In this document: one piece after another, positions 1 to 6,109 of the stretch
Layout: each line of letters opens with the position of its first letter
Position numbering within the stretch: position 1 is the stretch's first letter
Assembly: GCA_022843885.1 (NCBI GenBank)
Contig: JALHMU010000038.1
Coordinates: 1 to 8,678, forward strand
DNA: 8,678 nt
Source of the DNA: Candidatus Peribacteraceae bacterium
GTDB taxonomy: Bacteria; Patescibacteriota; Gracilibacteria; Peribacterales; Peribacteraceae
Direction of reading: 5' to 3'
The notes under the pieces: generated by a model
Seen by the model: the letters and a program-made list of their open reading frames with translations, nothing else
Told to the model about the DNA's origin: nothing
The model's database searches: none
Program-made: the position numbers and the translations under genes

Positions 1-490
1 CTCCTTCAGGAATTTGATACGTATTGGCTTGTTCCATGTTGCTCCCACGATCTTTCACACCTTGAACCGTATGTTCGGTAACGAGAATGAGCGTGTCGTA
101 TTCAAAGATGCTTGATTCAGAAGGATTGTCTTCGCTATCAAAGACGATCAAGTTTGCAGGCGCATCTTCATCTTCTGCAATCTCCTCTGCAGTTCCTCTC
201 CAGCCTTCAGGCGTCGGAATGGCATAGGGAAGATCCTGATTGATGCTGATGCTTCCCTCTTTGTGGTACGTCACTTCCAATTCTTCCGGATACACCGATA
301 CTACCTCGCGCACTTTGGCGTCCAACGGCAATGCTGCGAGCGGAACAATGATCAACAAACAGAAACCAAGCACGATGAACGCATGGAGAATCAAAAAGTA
401 TTTCCATGAGAACCACGCGCCGCGTGACAGGAAAGATGAGTACGATTGTGGCGGCCAGATGGACCGCTTGAGGGTGTTGAAAAACTGCAT
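1..490 (-). CDS. DUF1189-type membrane protein, C-terminus cut off by the window edge
   Basis: Reading leftwards from the ATG at 488-490, the frame stays open for 163 codons to the window edge, so the C-terminus is missing. The product starts MQFFNTLKRSIWPPQSY, has one strongly hydrophobic segment at about residues 29-54, and then an extended soluble stretch with YPEELEVTY (67-75) and YDTLILVTEH (131-140). Opening, first helix and these two patches resemble DUF1189 membrane proteins, which normally have one N-terminal helix, an extracytoplasmic domain and further C-terminal helices; those later helices would lie outside the window. The family has no firmly known function. It starts 49 nt after the recG stop on the same strand, so it may be co-transcribed with recG. 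The upstream sequence shows no Shine-Dalgarno. The call rests on remembered family resemblance, not an alignment. Confidence 0.72.
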   Translation of the reverse strand, partial: MQFFNTLKRSIWPPQSYSSFLSRGAWFSWKYFLILHAFIVLGFCLLIIVPLAALPLDAKVREVVSVYPEELEVTYHKEGSISINQDLPYAIPTPEGWRGTAEEIAEDEDAPANLIVFDSEDNPSESSIFEYDTLILVTEHTVQGVKDRGSNMEQANTYQIPEG

Positions 491-539
491 GTCACAAACA
501 GTAACACAGATTTCTTCTCTGCAACACGTGTGATTCGCT

Positions 540-2564
540 TTACGCGCTCAGTCCCAGCATCTTCTCCGCTGCTCGTCGCGCCTTCACAACCAGCTCAGGA
601 TTGAGCAAACTTCCAAATCGTAATTCGGGCAAACCACTTTGCCGTGTACCGAAGATTTCTCCCGGACCACGAATTTTGAGATCGATCTCAGCCAACATGA
701 AACCAGAGTCGTGCTGCTCCATTGCCTTGAGACGAATCGAACGCGCTTGTTCGGGATTAGTTGTAAACAGGAAACAGTAACTCTGTAGGTCATTTCGTCC
801 GACACGTCCGCGGAACTGATGTAGCTGTGCGAGTCCGAAACGTTCGCAGCCTTCGATGACGATGATCGTGGAATTCGGCACATCGATACCGACTTCGATC
901 ACCGCAGTAGATACCAGGATATCGTGCTGATGTGCCTTGAATGCACTCATGATCTCTTCTTTTTCTTTCCCACTCATACGGCCGTGCAGTGCGGCAATGC
1001 GACGATGTGGGAACGCCTCTCGTAATCGCGCGACTTCCGTTTCAACATTTCTGATTTCCGCCATGTCATCATGTGCGGATTCAGAAATGAGCGGACAGAT
1101 GACATAGACCTGACGACCTTCATTGATTTGATGATCGATGAAATGTTCGACGGTCTTACGATCCTTTGGTGGCACGACTTTGGTGTCGATCTTCTTTCGG
1201 TTGCCCGGCTTCTCCAGCAGTACCGATAAATCATGATCACCGTAGGCAGTCAGCGCCAATGTGCGCGGAATGGGCGTGGCGGTCATCGCAAGGAAATGCG
1301 GATTGCCTTTGTCTTTGAGTCGCATGCGTTGGCGTACACCGAAACGATGTTGTTCATCCACGATCGCGAGTTTGAGATCTTTGAATCCAACACTTTCCTC
1401 AATCAATGAGTGCGTTCCGATGATGAGATCCAAACGGCCGCTCGCAAGACGACTCTTGATGTCATCGGCTTCGGACTTGGTTGTGGAACCGGTGAGCAGA
1501 GCCACGGTCGGCAGTCGGAAATCTTTCTTTCCTTCGGATTGTTGATACGCATGAAACCGCACCAATAAGCGCGTAATACCGTCGGCATGTTGCTTTGCGA
1601 GTACTTCCGTCGGCACCATCAGCGCAGCCTGTCCACCGTGATGAATGACATTCGCAATCACCGCAACGGCAACGAGAGTTTTTCCGGAACCGACATCACC
1701 TTCGAGCAATCGTGACATCGGGCGATCTTGTTCCAGATCTTTCAAGATTTCATAAATCGCAATCTTCTGACTGTTTGTCGGCGTGAAGGAGAGTGACGCG
1801 AAAAACGCTTTGATGAGCTCTACATCCATCGGAATCTTCAGGCGAGACTGCGCTTCTCCTTGCCATTCATGCTTGCGAGTCAGTGCATCACGCTGCAGTG
1901 CAAACAACTCTTCAAACGCCATGCGGTCTTTGGCCTTTTCGATCAGCTCCGGCGTATCCGGGAAATGCAGTACACGAATCGCGTCCGCTCGTCCGAGGAG
2001 TCCATGTTCTTGCATGATGTCTTCTGACAACGTTTCTCCAAATTCCCCAATGCACTTCTTCACAAGATCCATCTTTTCTCGGAGCCACTTGCTCGTGATG
2101 ATGTCGTGCTGTGGATAGATTGGGACAATACGGCCTGTGTGCAGGAGCGGCTTCGATGCGACTTTTTCAAAGACGGGATTCTGGAGCTGCAGCTTGTATC
2201 CATTCTCGACAATCTTGCAGGTCAGCGACACTTCTTGGCCGTCTTTCAACATACGCATCACGTGTGGCTGATTGAACCACACAACCTGCGCGGTCTCGCC
2301 TTCTTCATCGACAAAGACTCCTTGGACCAATTTCTTTCCGCTCTTCGTTCGTACCAGTTTTAATTTATCGATCACACCACGCAGAGTGACCTTCACATTC
2401 AGCGGTGCTTTCATAAGCGTTAGAATCTGACTGACGTCCTCATGTGAGGAGGGCAAATAGAGGAGCAAGTCTTCTACGGTCGAGATGTTCATGTTCTTCA
2501 ATGCATCGACGTACGGTTGCGTCGTTTGAAGGAGTGCCGACGTGATCGGAGTGGAAAGCCGCAT
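540..2564 (-). CDS. recG: ATP-dependent DNA helicase RecG
   Basis: RecG is a cytoplasmic double-strand DNA translocase that remodels stalled forks and branch-migrates Holliday junctions. The 674-residue product has the expected order: an N-terminal wedge/OB region (about 1-150), with the helix-hairpin-like start STPITSALL and ISTVEDLLLYLP; Walker A GDVGSGKT (289-296); Walker B/DEQH box DEQHRFG (403-409); motif III TATPIPRTL (428-436); then the second helicase lobe with GRMSGKEK (528-535), VIEVGIDVP (555-563) and QFRGRVGR (583-590). E. coli RecG is 693 aa, so the length fits. The frame is open upstream to 2825, but that would cover the divergent response regulator. The ATG at 2562-2564 is preferred because homology starts there and a -10-like TACACT lies 9 nt upstream; an ATG at 2624 (694 aa) is the alternative. 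No motif is missing. Confidence 0.96.
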   Translation of the reverse strand: MRLSTPITSALLQTTQPYVDALKNMNISTVEDLLLYLPSSHEDVSQILTLMKAPLNVKVTLRGVIDKLKLVRTKSGKKLVQGVFVDEEGETAQVVWFNQPHVMRMLKDGQEVSLTCKIVENGYKLQLQNPVFEKVASKPLLHTGRIVPIYPQHDIITSKWLREKMDLVKKCIGEFGETLSEDIMQEHGLLGRADAIRVLHFPDTPELIEKAKDRMAFEELFALQRDALTRKHEWQGEAQSRLKIPMDVELIKAFFASLSFTPTNSQKIAIYEILKDLEQDRPMSRLLEGDVGSGKTLVAVAVIANVIHHGGQAALMVPTEVLAKQHADGITRLLVRFHAYQQSEGKKDFRLPTVALLTGSTTKSEADDIKSRLASGRLDLIIGTHSLIEESVGFKDLKLAIVDEQHRFGVRQRMRLKDKGNPHFLAMTATPIPRTLALTAYGDHDLSVLLEKPGNRKKIDTKVVPPKDRKTVEHFIDHQINEGRQVYVICPLISESAHDDMAEIRNVETEVARLREAFPHRRIAALHGRMSGKEKEEIMSAFKAHQHDILVSTAVIEVGIDVPNSTIIVIEGCERFGLAQLHQFRGRVGRNDLQSYCFLFTTNPEQARSIRLKAMEQHDSGFMLAEIDLKIRGPGEIFGTRQSGLPELRFGSLLNPELVVKARRAAEKMLGLSA

Positions 2565-2573
2565 CAGGAATGC

Positions 2574-2579
2574 AGTGTA
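2574..2579 (-). promoter_or_regulatory. Candidate -10 box for recG (TACACT)
   Basis: On the minus strand TACACT matches four of six TATAAT positions and ends 9 nt before the recG ATG at 2564, which would give a leaderless or near-leaderless transcript. No convincing -35 box is seen at the right distance. The same hexamer sits at a similar distance from the divergent response-regulator gene, which is why it is reported. Inference from pattern only. Confidence 0.3.
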
Positions 2580-2617
2580 CAACGAAAGAAATCGACTGTA
2601 ACTCAAGGATCTCACGT

Positions 2618-2645
2618 TTGTCATAGCCCAAAAAAGGGCTACACT
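2618..2645 (+). promoter_or_regulatory. Candidate promoter for the response regulator (TTGTCA-16-TACACT)
   Basis: A -35-like TTGTCA (2618-2623, five of six consensus) is followed after 16 nt by TACACT (2640-2645, four of six). The ATG at 2656 comes 10 nt after the -10 box, so the transcript would have almost no leader. This agrees with the absence of a Shine-Dalgarno. The spacer is largely occupied by a perfect 6-bp-stem inverted repeat. Confidence 0.4.
2624..2641. repeat. Perfect inverted repeat in the recG/regulator divergent promoter region
   Basis: TAGCCC (2624-2629) and GGGCTA (2636-2641) are exact reverse complements separated by six A. On either strand it lacks a downstream T-run, so it is not a normal terminator. 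It overlaps the spacer of the putative response-regulator promoter and lies 60 nt upstream of the recG start, so it could be an operator controlling one or both genes. That role is inference. Confidence 0.45.
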
Positions 2646-2655
2646 GCCTTTCCAG

Positions 2656-3045
2656 ATGGTTCCCCCACACATTCTCATCGTGGAAGACGAAAAGACTGCG
2701 TCAAAAGCGTTGGAGCGAAAATTCGCGACCTCCGGTTTTGAAGTGAAGATCGTCGAGAACGGCGAAGACGCAATGACTGCGCTGAAAGACGGCATCTTTG
2801 ATGTCATCCTTTTGGATCTGATCATGCCGAAGATGGACGGCTATGAAGTCTTGAAACAATTACAGGACACGAACTACCCGACTCCAGTTGTCGTTCTCAC
2901 AAACCTGGGCACGGAAGACGACATCGAAAAAACGAAAATCCTCGGCGCACGAGCGCACTTCGTAAAATCGACAACGCCAATGAAGCAAGTCGTCCATACG
3001 ATTCAAGAATTACTTGGACTTCCACCAACGCCTCACAATGACTGA
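2656..3045 (+). CDS. Receiver-only (CheY-like) response regulator
   Basis: This 129-residue protein is a single receiver domain with no output domain. The usual phosphorylation-site residues are all present: acidic pair Glu10-Asp11 in ILIVEDE, phospho-acceptor Asp54 in ILLDLIMPKMDGYE, Thr82 in VVVLTN, and Lys104 in HFVKS. A phosphorylated receiver of this kind signals by binding a partner or as a phosphorelay intermediate. No histidine kinase lies nearby, so its kinase must be elsewhere. The next gene starts inside its last codons (8-bp overlap, 3038-3045), suggesting translational coupling and perhaps a functional pair. After Asp54 the sequence PKMDGYEVLKQL is typical of PleD/PhoB-type receivers. 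The ATG at 2656 starts directly at the first beta strand, and an upstream extension is not supported. It is divergent from recG. Family is certain; pathway is unknown. Confidence 0.95.
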   Translation: MVPPHILIVEDEKTASKALERKFATSGFEVKIVENGEDAMTALKDGIFDVILLDLIMPKMDGYEVLKQLQDTNYPTPVVVLTNLGTEDDIEKTKILGARAHFVKSTTPMKQVVHTIQELLGLPPTPHND

Positions 3046-3424
3046 TCTTCACGCTGCCATCGAAGAGCACAAGGACTTGCCCGAAGACAAACAAAAGCAG
3101 GCAGGGCAAGCCATCGAAGGTCCGATGTCACAGCAATCGCAAGATTTTCTACAGACTGTTCTTGCGCTGATCAAAGACGGAAAGATCGATCCGTTAAATA
3201 CGCAAACCTTCATGAAGGTGAAAGTCTACGAGTCTCTCGATCCAGAATGGAAAGCCAAAACAGATCTTGCGATCGTGAACATCTCAAGCCAGCTGCAACG
3301 CATCAAAGAATTTTATGAGTCTGATAAAACACCGAACTCTTCACCACATCTGGAGCAGATGATTGCAGAACTCTGGCAAATGAAAGAGCGCATCGAGGTG
3401 AAAGCGGATGTGTTTGTGTTTTAG
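3038..3424 (+). CDS. Conserved hypothetical helical protein coupled to the response regulator
   Basis: The 128-residue product has no signal peptide, no membrane helix and no catalytic motif I can name. A charged, Gln-rich N-terminus (1-35) is followed by predicted helices: FLQTVLALIKDGKI (37-50), VYESLDPEWKAKTDLAIVNI (63-82), a helix ending in IKEFYES (89-95), and EQMIAELWQMKERIE (106-120). It ends in DVFVF. The layout of a 'dGKID' segment, a 'vYesLd' segment, a tail-like helix and a hydrophobic DVF ending recalls a small uncharacterised family I associate with CPR genomes, but I cannot check this. The start at 3038 (MTDLHAAIEEHK) is chosen over an in-frame ATG at 3014 because it overlaps the receiver stop by only 8 bp, a coupling geometry. 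Its stop overlaps the miaA stop on the opposite strand. It may be a partner or target of the receiver; this is inference from position. Confidence 0.78.
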   Translation: MTDLHAAIEEHKDLPEDKQKQAGQAIEGPMSQQSQDFLQTVLALIKDGKIDPLNTQTFMKVKVYESLDPEWKAKTDLAIVNISSQLQRIKEFYESDKTPNSSPHLEQMIAELWQMKERIEVKADVFVF

Positions 3425-4323
3425 GGCGTCACCCATCGAATCCTTTCATCCTTCCTCCACCAGGTCATCTGTCTTTTTACGTATTGCCGTGTTTGTTCGA
3501 TGATCCTTTTTTTGGCTTCCTCTTGAGACATTTCTCCTTTTAAAAATTGTATGATCTCACGATAGCCATGACTCTCCATTCCTGGATCATGCTCAGAATA
3601 TCCTTTCTCAAGTAGCGCTTTCACTTCCTCCATCCACCCACCTGCGATCATCTTCTCTGCACGTACAGCAATCCGTTCATGTAGTACTTCCCGCGGAACA
3701 TCCATGCCGATCAAAAACAAATCATAGGGTGATTCATTTTTCAGTATCTGTGATTTTGGCTTTCCCGTTGCTTCATACATTTCAAGTGCACGTACGACGT
3801 ATCGTTTGTTTTCCTTGGAAAAGTTCATTGCGGATTCAGGATCAACCGACTGAAGTCTGGTAAATAATGTTTGCCCTCCATCTTTCTCATATTCGTCTTC
3901 CAGCTTCTTCCTGAGTTCCGGCGATGGCTGTTCGACCAGATCAAAATCATCAATAACTGCCGAGATATACAGCATCGATCCTCCGACCAGCATGGGAATC
4001 TTTCCGCGTGCATGAATATCATGAATGATTCGATTCGCCTCCTCTTTATACCAAGCAACGTTCAGCTTTTCTTTTGGATCAAGCACAGAGAAAAGATGAT
4101 GTGGCACATCCTGCATCTCTTCTTTTGTAATTTTTGCAGTGCCGATATCAAGATGTGTGTAGATCTGTCGTGAGTCTGCATTCACGATCTCCACGTTGCC
4201 CATTTCCTTGGCCAATTGAACGGAAAAGTCGGTTTTGCCACTTGCCGTCGGTCCGAGTACCACGATCAACGGTTTTTTGGCTTTTGAGAGCCATGCGCCG
4301 ATCATGTTAGAAGAAGTAGACAT
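3421..4323 (-). CDS. miaA: tRNA dimethylallyltransferase MiaA
   Basis: MiaA transfers a dimethylallyl group to N6 of A37 in tRNAs reading codons that start with U, the first step to i6A/ms2i6A. The 300-residue product shows the P-loop GPTASGKT (24-31), the DSRQIY motif with the catalytic-type Asp50, DIGTAK (59-64), VGGSMLY (113-119), GYREI in the C-terminal part, and the closing RQMTWWRKDERIRWV typical of the family. E. coli MiaA is 316 aa. The conserved Thr of the GGT motif, considered catalytic, is Ser116 here, which keeps the hydroxyl. The frame is open to 4404, but homology starts near residue 17 of this model. The ATG at 4321-4323 is chosen; 4303-4305 is possible and would remove six residues. 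The gene is divergent from clpP and converges on the hypothetical gene, with stop codons overlapping. Confidence 0.95.
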   Translation of the reverse strand: MSTSSNMIGAWLSKAKKPLIVVLGPTASGKTDFSVQLAKEMGNVEIVNADSRQIYTHLDIGTAKITKEEMQDVPHHLFSVLDPKEKLNVAWYKEEANRIIHDIHARGKIPMLVGGSMLYISAVIDDFDLVEQPSPELRKKLEDEYEKDGGQTLFTRLQSVDPESAMNFSKENKRYVVRALEMYEATGKPKSQILKNESPYDLFLIGMDVPREVLHERIAVRAEKMIAGGWMEEVKALLEKGYSEHDPGMESHGYREIIQFLKGEMSQEEAKKRIIEQTRQYVKRQMTWWRKDERIRWVTP

Positions 4324-4382
4324 ATGCACATTCCAAACCAGAAAAAAACTCCTGAATACTGCTCGAAATCTTCGAAAAACGC

Positions 4383-4388
4383 TATAAT
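4383..4388 (+). promoter_or_regulatory. Candidate -10 box for clpP (TATAAT)
   Basis: A perfect TATAAT lies in the miaA-clpP divergent gap, 53 nt before the clpP ATG at 4442. No good -35 box is visible 16-18 nt upstream. If used, the clpP mRNA would have a leader of about 45 nt, longer than the leaders inferred for most other genes here. Confidence 0.45.
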
Positions 4389-4441
4389 ATTCATGAAGAG
4401 ACAAACAGATCTCTCATAGTTTACCCCCTCCACTCGTTTGT

Positions 4442-5080
4442 ATGCACCCAATGATTCAGTCCATTTCGAAACAGATCAATCGCGGACACATCTCTCCGAC
4501 CAACATGATCATCCCAACCGTGATCGAAAAGTCACAGTTCGGTGAACGTGCGTACGACATTTACTCTCGTTTGCTTGAGGAACGCATCGTTTTCCTCGGT
4601 ACACAGATCAATGACGATATCGCTAACTCCATCATCGCGCAGCTCTTGTTCCTTGATAAGGAAGATTCCAAGAAGGACATCACGTTGTACGTAAACTCCC
4701 CAGGCGGACAGGTCAGCTCCACGCTCGCAATGTACGACACGATGCAGCACGTTGGTCCGGATGTTTCGACAGTCTGTCTTGGTATGGCCGCTTCCGGCGG
4801 CGCAATCATCCTCATGGGTGGTGCCAAGGGAAAGCGTTTCGCGCTCCCACACTCAGAGATCATGATCCACCAGCCACTCGGCGGTACGGAAGGTCAGGCA
4901 ACGGATATCGCGATTCACGCTGAGCACATCATGCGCATGAAGAACATGTTGAACGAAATGATTGCCAAGCACACCGGTCAGCCCCTCGCAAAAGTGAAGG
5001 ATGATACGGAACGCGATAAGTTCTTGAGCGCTGAAGAAGCAAAGGCGTACGGCCTCATCGACAAGATCGTCTCGAAATAA
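4442..5080 (+). CDS. clpP: ATP-dependent Clp protease proteolytic subunit ClpP
   Basis: ClpP forms the tetradecameric serine-protease chamber that degrades proteins unfolded by ClpX, ClpA or ClpC. The 212-residue product carries the full triad: Ser118 in GMAASGGA, His143 in MIHQP, and Asp192 in DTERDKFLSAEEA. The spacings Ser-His (25) and Ser-Asp (74) equal those of E. coli. Other family marks are PTVIEKSQFGERAYDIYSRLLEERIVFLG (25-53), YVNSPGG (83-89) and KAYGLIDKIV near the end. E. coli ClpP is 207 aa. The first 21-24 residues precede the usual start of homology and may be a cleaved propeptide, as in E. coli; an ATG at 4505 (residue 22) is the other possible start. The active-site context is GMAASGG rather than the commoner GQAASMG. 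No clpX is adjacent, so it appears to be a single-gene unit with its own terminator. Confidence 0.97.
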   Translation: MHPMIQSISKQINRGHISPTNMIIPTVIEKSQFGERAYDIYSRLLEERIVFLGTQINDDIANSIIAQLLFLDKEDSKKDITLYVNSPGGQVSSTLAMYDTMQHVGPDVSTVCLGMAASGGAIILMGGAKGKRFALPHSEIMIHQPLGGTEGQATDIAIHAEHIMRMKNMLNEMIAKHTGQPLAKVKDDTERDKFLSAEEAKAYGLIDKIVSK

Positions 5081-5095
5081 TTTCAAACAGTAAAG

Positions 5096-5128
5096 AATCC
5101 GGATGATGCACTCATTCGGATTTTTTTT
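5096..5128 (+). terminator. Intrinsic terminator of clpP
   Basis: Fifteen nt after the clpP stop, AATCCGGATG (5096-5105) pairs with CATTCGGATT (5113-5122) over 10 bp including one G-U, with a 7-nt loop. Eight T follow (5121-5128). This is a textbook Rho-independent terminator. Its T-run overlaps the stop codon of the convergent membrane gene (5127-5129). Confidence 0.88.
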
Positions 5129-5552
5129 ATGACTCTTCGTCTTCGTCCGATCGAACCATCTCAGGCTGCGGCATGTTCACGCATGCAAAGTACACAAGCA
5201 TCCAAATAAACATGGGTGACACGAATTCAATGACTTCGGGCAGCGGAAAGTTGGACATCAGTGTCTTGAGCGACATGCCGACAGGGATCGATCCCAGGCC
5301 AAGACCTGCGGACCACGCAGTAATAAAGGAATACCGCCCGACGATAAGCATCCCTCCCGAGAAGATCAGAAGTGCAGGCAGAACATACGCCCACAGACTT
5401 CCGATAATTTGCGCGTTGCCCAGCCCGACCGTGACGTTGCCCCAGAATGGAGCAAAGTCACGATAGAGCGAGATGCCGATCAGGAGGAGTGACAATCCGA
5501 GCGACACTCGGAGACACAAATGGCTTACGAACGAAGCCGAGCGATACCACAT
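5127..5552 (-). CDS. Four-helix integral membrane protein, downstream member of a tandem pair
   Basis: The 141-residue product has about four hydrophobic segments (roughly 12-28, 51-71, 76-96 and 108-126), a short N-terminus and an acidic cytosolic-type tail ending SDEDEES. No enzymatic motif is recognised. Residues 14-36 align without gaps to residues 16-38 of the gene just upstream, with 10 identities including R.S.G, the Gly-Ile pair, and Arg and Phe at the helix end; the helix count is also the same. This makes the two likely paralogues. The overall style (small, four helices, Arg-x-Ser-x-Gly at the first helix) is reminiscent of DoxX-like proteins, but this is only a resemblance. It starts 9 nt after the upstream stop, so the pair is probably one transcript. 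Its stop codon lies in the T-run of the clpP terminator. Confidence 0.75.
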   Translation of the reverse strand: MWYRSASFVSHLCLRVSLGLSLLLIGISLYRDFAPFWGNVTVGLGNAQIIGSLWAYVLPALLIFSGGMLIVGRYSFITAWSAGLGLGSIPVGMSLKTLMSNFPLPEVIEFVSPMFIWMLVYFACVNMPQPEMVRSDEDEES

Positions 5553-5561
5553 GAGAAGATA

Positions 5562-6002
5562 TTAGGAACGCTTTTTGCCGGATGGCGGATCGAATTGCAA
5601 AACGAGTGCGTAGAGCAAGAGCAAGATGATCGGCTTCACAGCGAAGTCCATCGCCTGGAAGCTGACATCAAATGTACCGAATGCGATGACGACAGCGATC
5701 CAAAGCAACACGGAACAGAGTGCTTTCATAATCGTGTGGTGCGCCATGTAGTGATATTGCTTCGTGATGAGCAATACGCCACCGACGAGGAGCAAGGCGA
5801 TGAAGACCCATCCAAGGACTATCATGATGCCAGAAACGAGAGATGGCATTGCAGCCAGCTGTGGCATCGGTTCCGTGATGAATTGCTTGAAGTCGGAGAA
5901 ATAGCGCGCATGGTTGATACCCATCGCGATGAGGAGAAGTCCGAAAGAGATGCGTGGGATCATTGGCGTTGTACGCTCGATCCACGTTTTAAAACGTTTC
6001 AT
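5562..6002 (-). CDS. Four-helix integral membrane protein, upstream member of a tandem pair
   Basis: This 146-residue product has a basic N-terminus (MKRFKTWIER), four hydrophobic segments (about 14-32, 58-80, 92-109, 119-137) and a basic end (SGKKRS). The first helix, with RISFGLLLIAMGINHARYF, matches the equivalent helix of the following gene, RVSLGLSLLLIGISLYRDF, so the two look like an old tandem duplication. The tails differ in charge: basic here, acidic in the partner, which could favour a hetero-oligomer. No known catalytic or transport motif is visible; a DoxX-like relationship is possible but weak. The ATG at 6000-6002 follows a fair promoter with a short leader and no Shine-Dalgarno. 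The gene is divergent from tgt. Function is unknown. Confidence 0.75.
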   Translation of the reverse strand: MKRFKTWIERTTPMIPRISFGLLLIAMGINHARYFSDFKQFITEPMPQLAAMPSLVSGIMIVLGWVFIALLLVGGVLLITKQYHYMAHHTIMKALCSVLLWIAVVIAFGTFDVSFQAMDFAVKPIILLLLYALVLQFDPPSGKKRS

Positions 6003-6029
6003 GTGGGAGGTGGGAAGATGTTATCTCGT

Positions 6030-6058
6030 ACTATACGGATCGGGCGCGGTGCGCACAA
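6030..6058 (-). promoter_or_regulatory. Candidate promoter for the membrane gene pair (TTGTGC-17-TATAGT)
   Basis: On the minus strand, TTGTGC (6058-6053) and TATAGT (6035-6030, five of six consensus) are exactly 17 nt apart. Transcription would begin near 6023, leaving a leader of about 20 nt before the ATG at 6002. The -35 box is weak; the -10 box and spacing carry the call. Confidence 0.42.
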
Positions 6059-6073
6059 GAACGAAAGCTCGAC

Positions 6074-6102
6074 TGGCCAATTACAAGGAAGCTCCGTACC
6101 AT
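6074..6102 (+). promoter_or_regulatory. Weak candidate promoter for tgt (TGGCCA-17-TACCAT)
   Basis: TGGCCA (6074-6079) and TACCAT (6097-6102) each match four of six consensus positions and are 17 nt apart. The -10 box ends 7 nt before the tgt ATG. Listed because the same hexamer TACCAT precedes secG at a similar distance; on its own it is weak. Confidence 0.25.
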
Positions 6103-6109
6103 CTGGCCG

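Noticed and set aside
240..533. 97-codon plus-strand frame near the left edge
   Set aside because: It is antisense to the DUF1189-type gene, which is better supported by its helix and family-like patches.
2624..2641. Hairpin as a terminator
   Set aside because: No T-run follows the stem on either strand, and it lies in the divergent promoter gap where no gene ends.
2565..2825. N-terminal extension of recG up to 2825 (761 residues)
   Set aside because: It would cover the divergent receiver gene including its coding start, and the 87 extra residues are Ser-rich and not RecG-like. Homology starts at the ATG at 2564.
2656..3045. Recoded UGA (as in Gracilibacteria/Absconditabacteria)
   Set aside because: The receiver gene ends at a UGA exactly where the domain ends and the next gene starts, and the other genes use UAA or UAG with no in-frame UGA.
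4532..4863. Two minus-strand frames of 100-106 codons under clpP
   Set aside because: They are shadows of an unmistakable clpP with intact catalytic triad.
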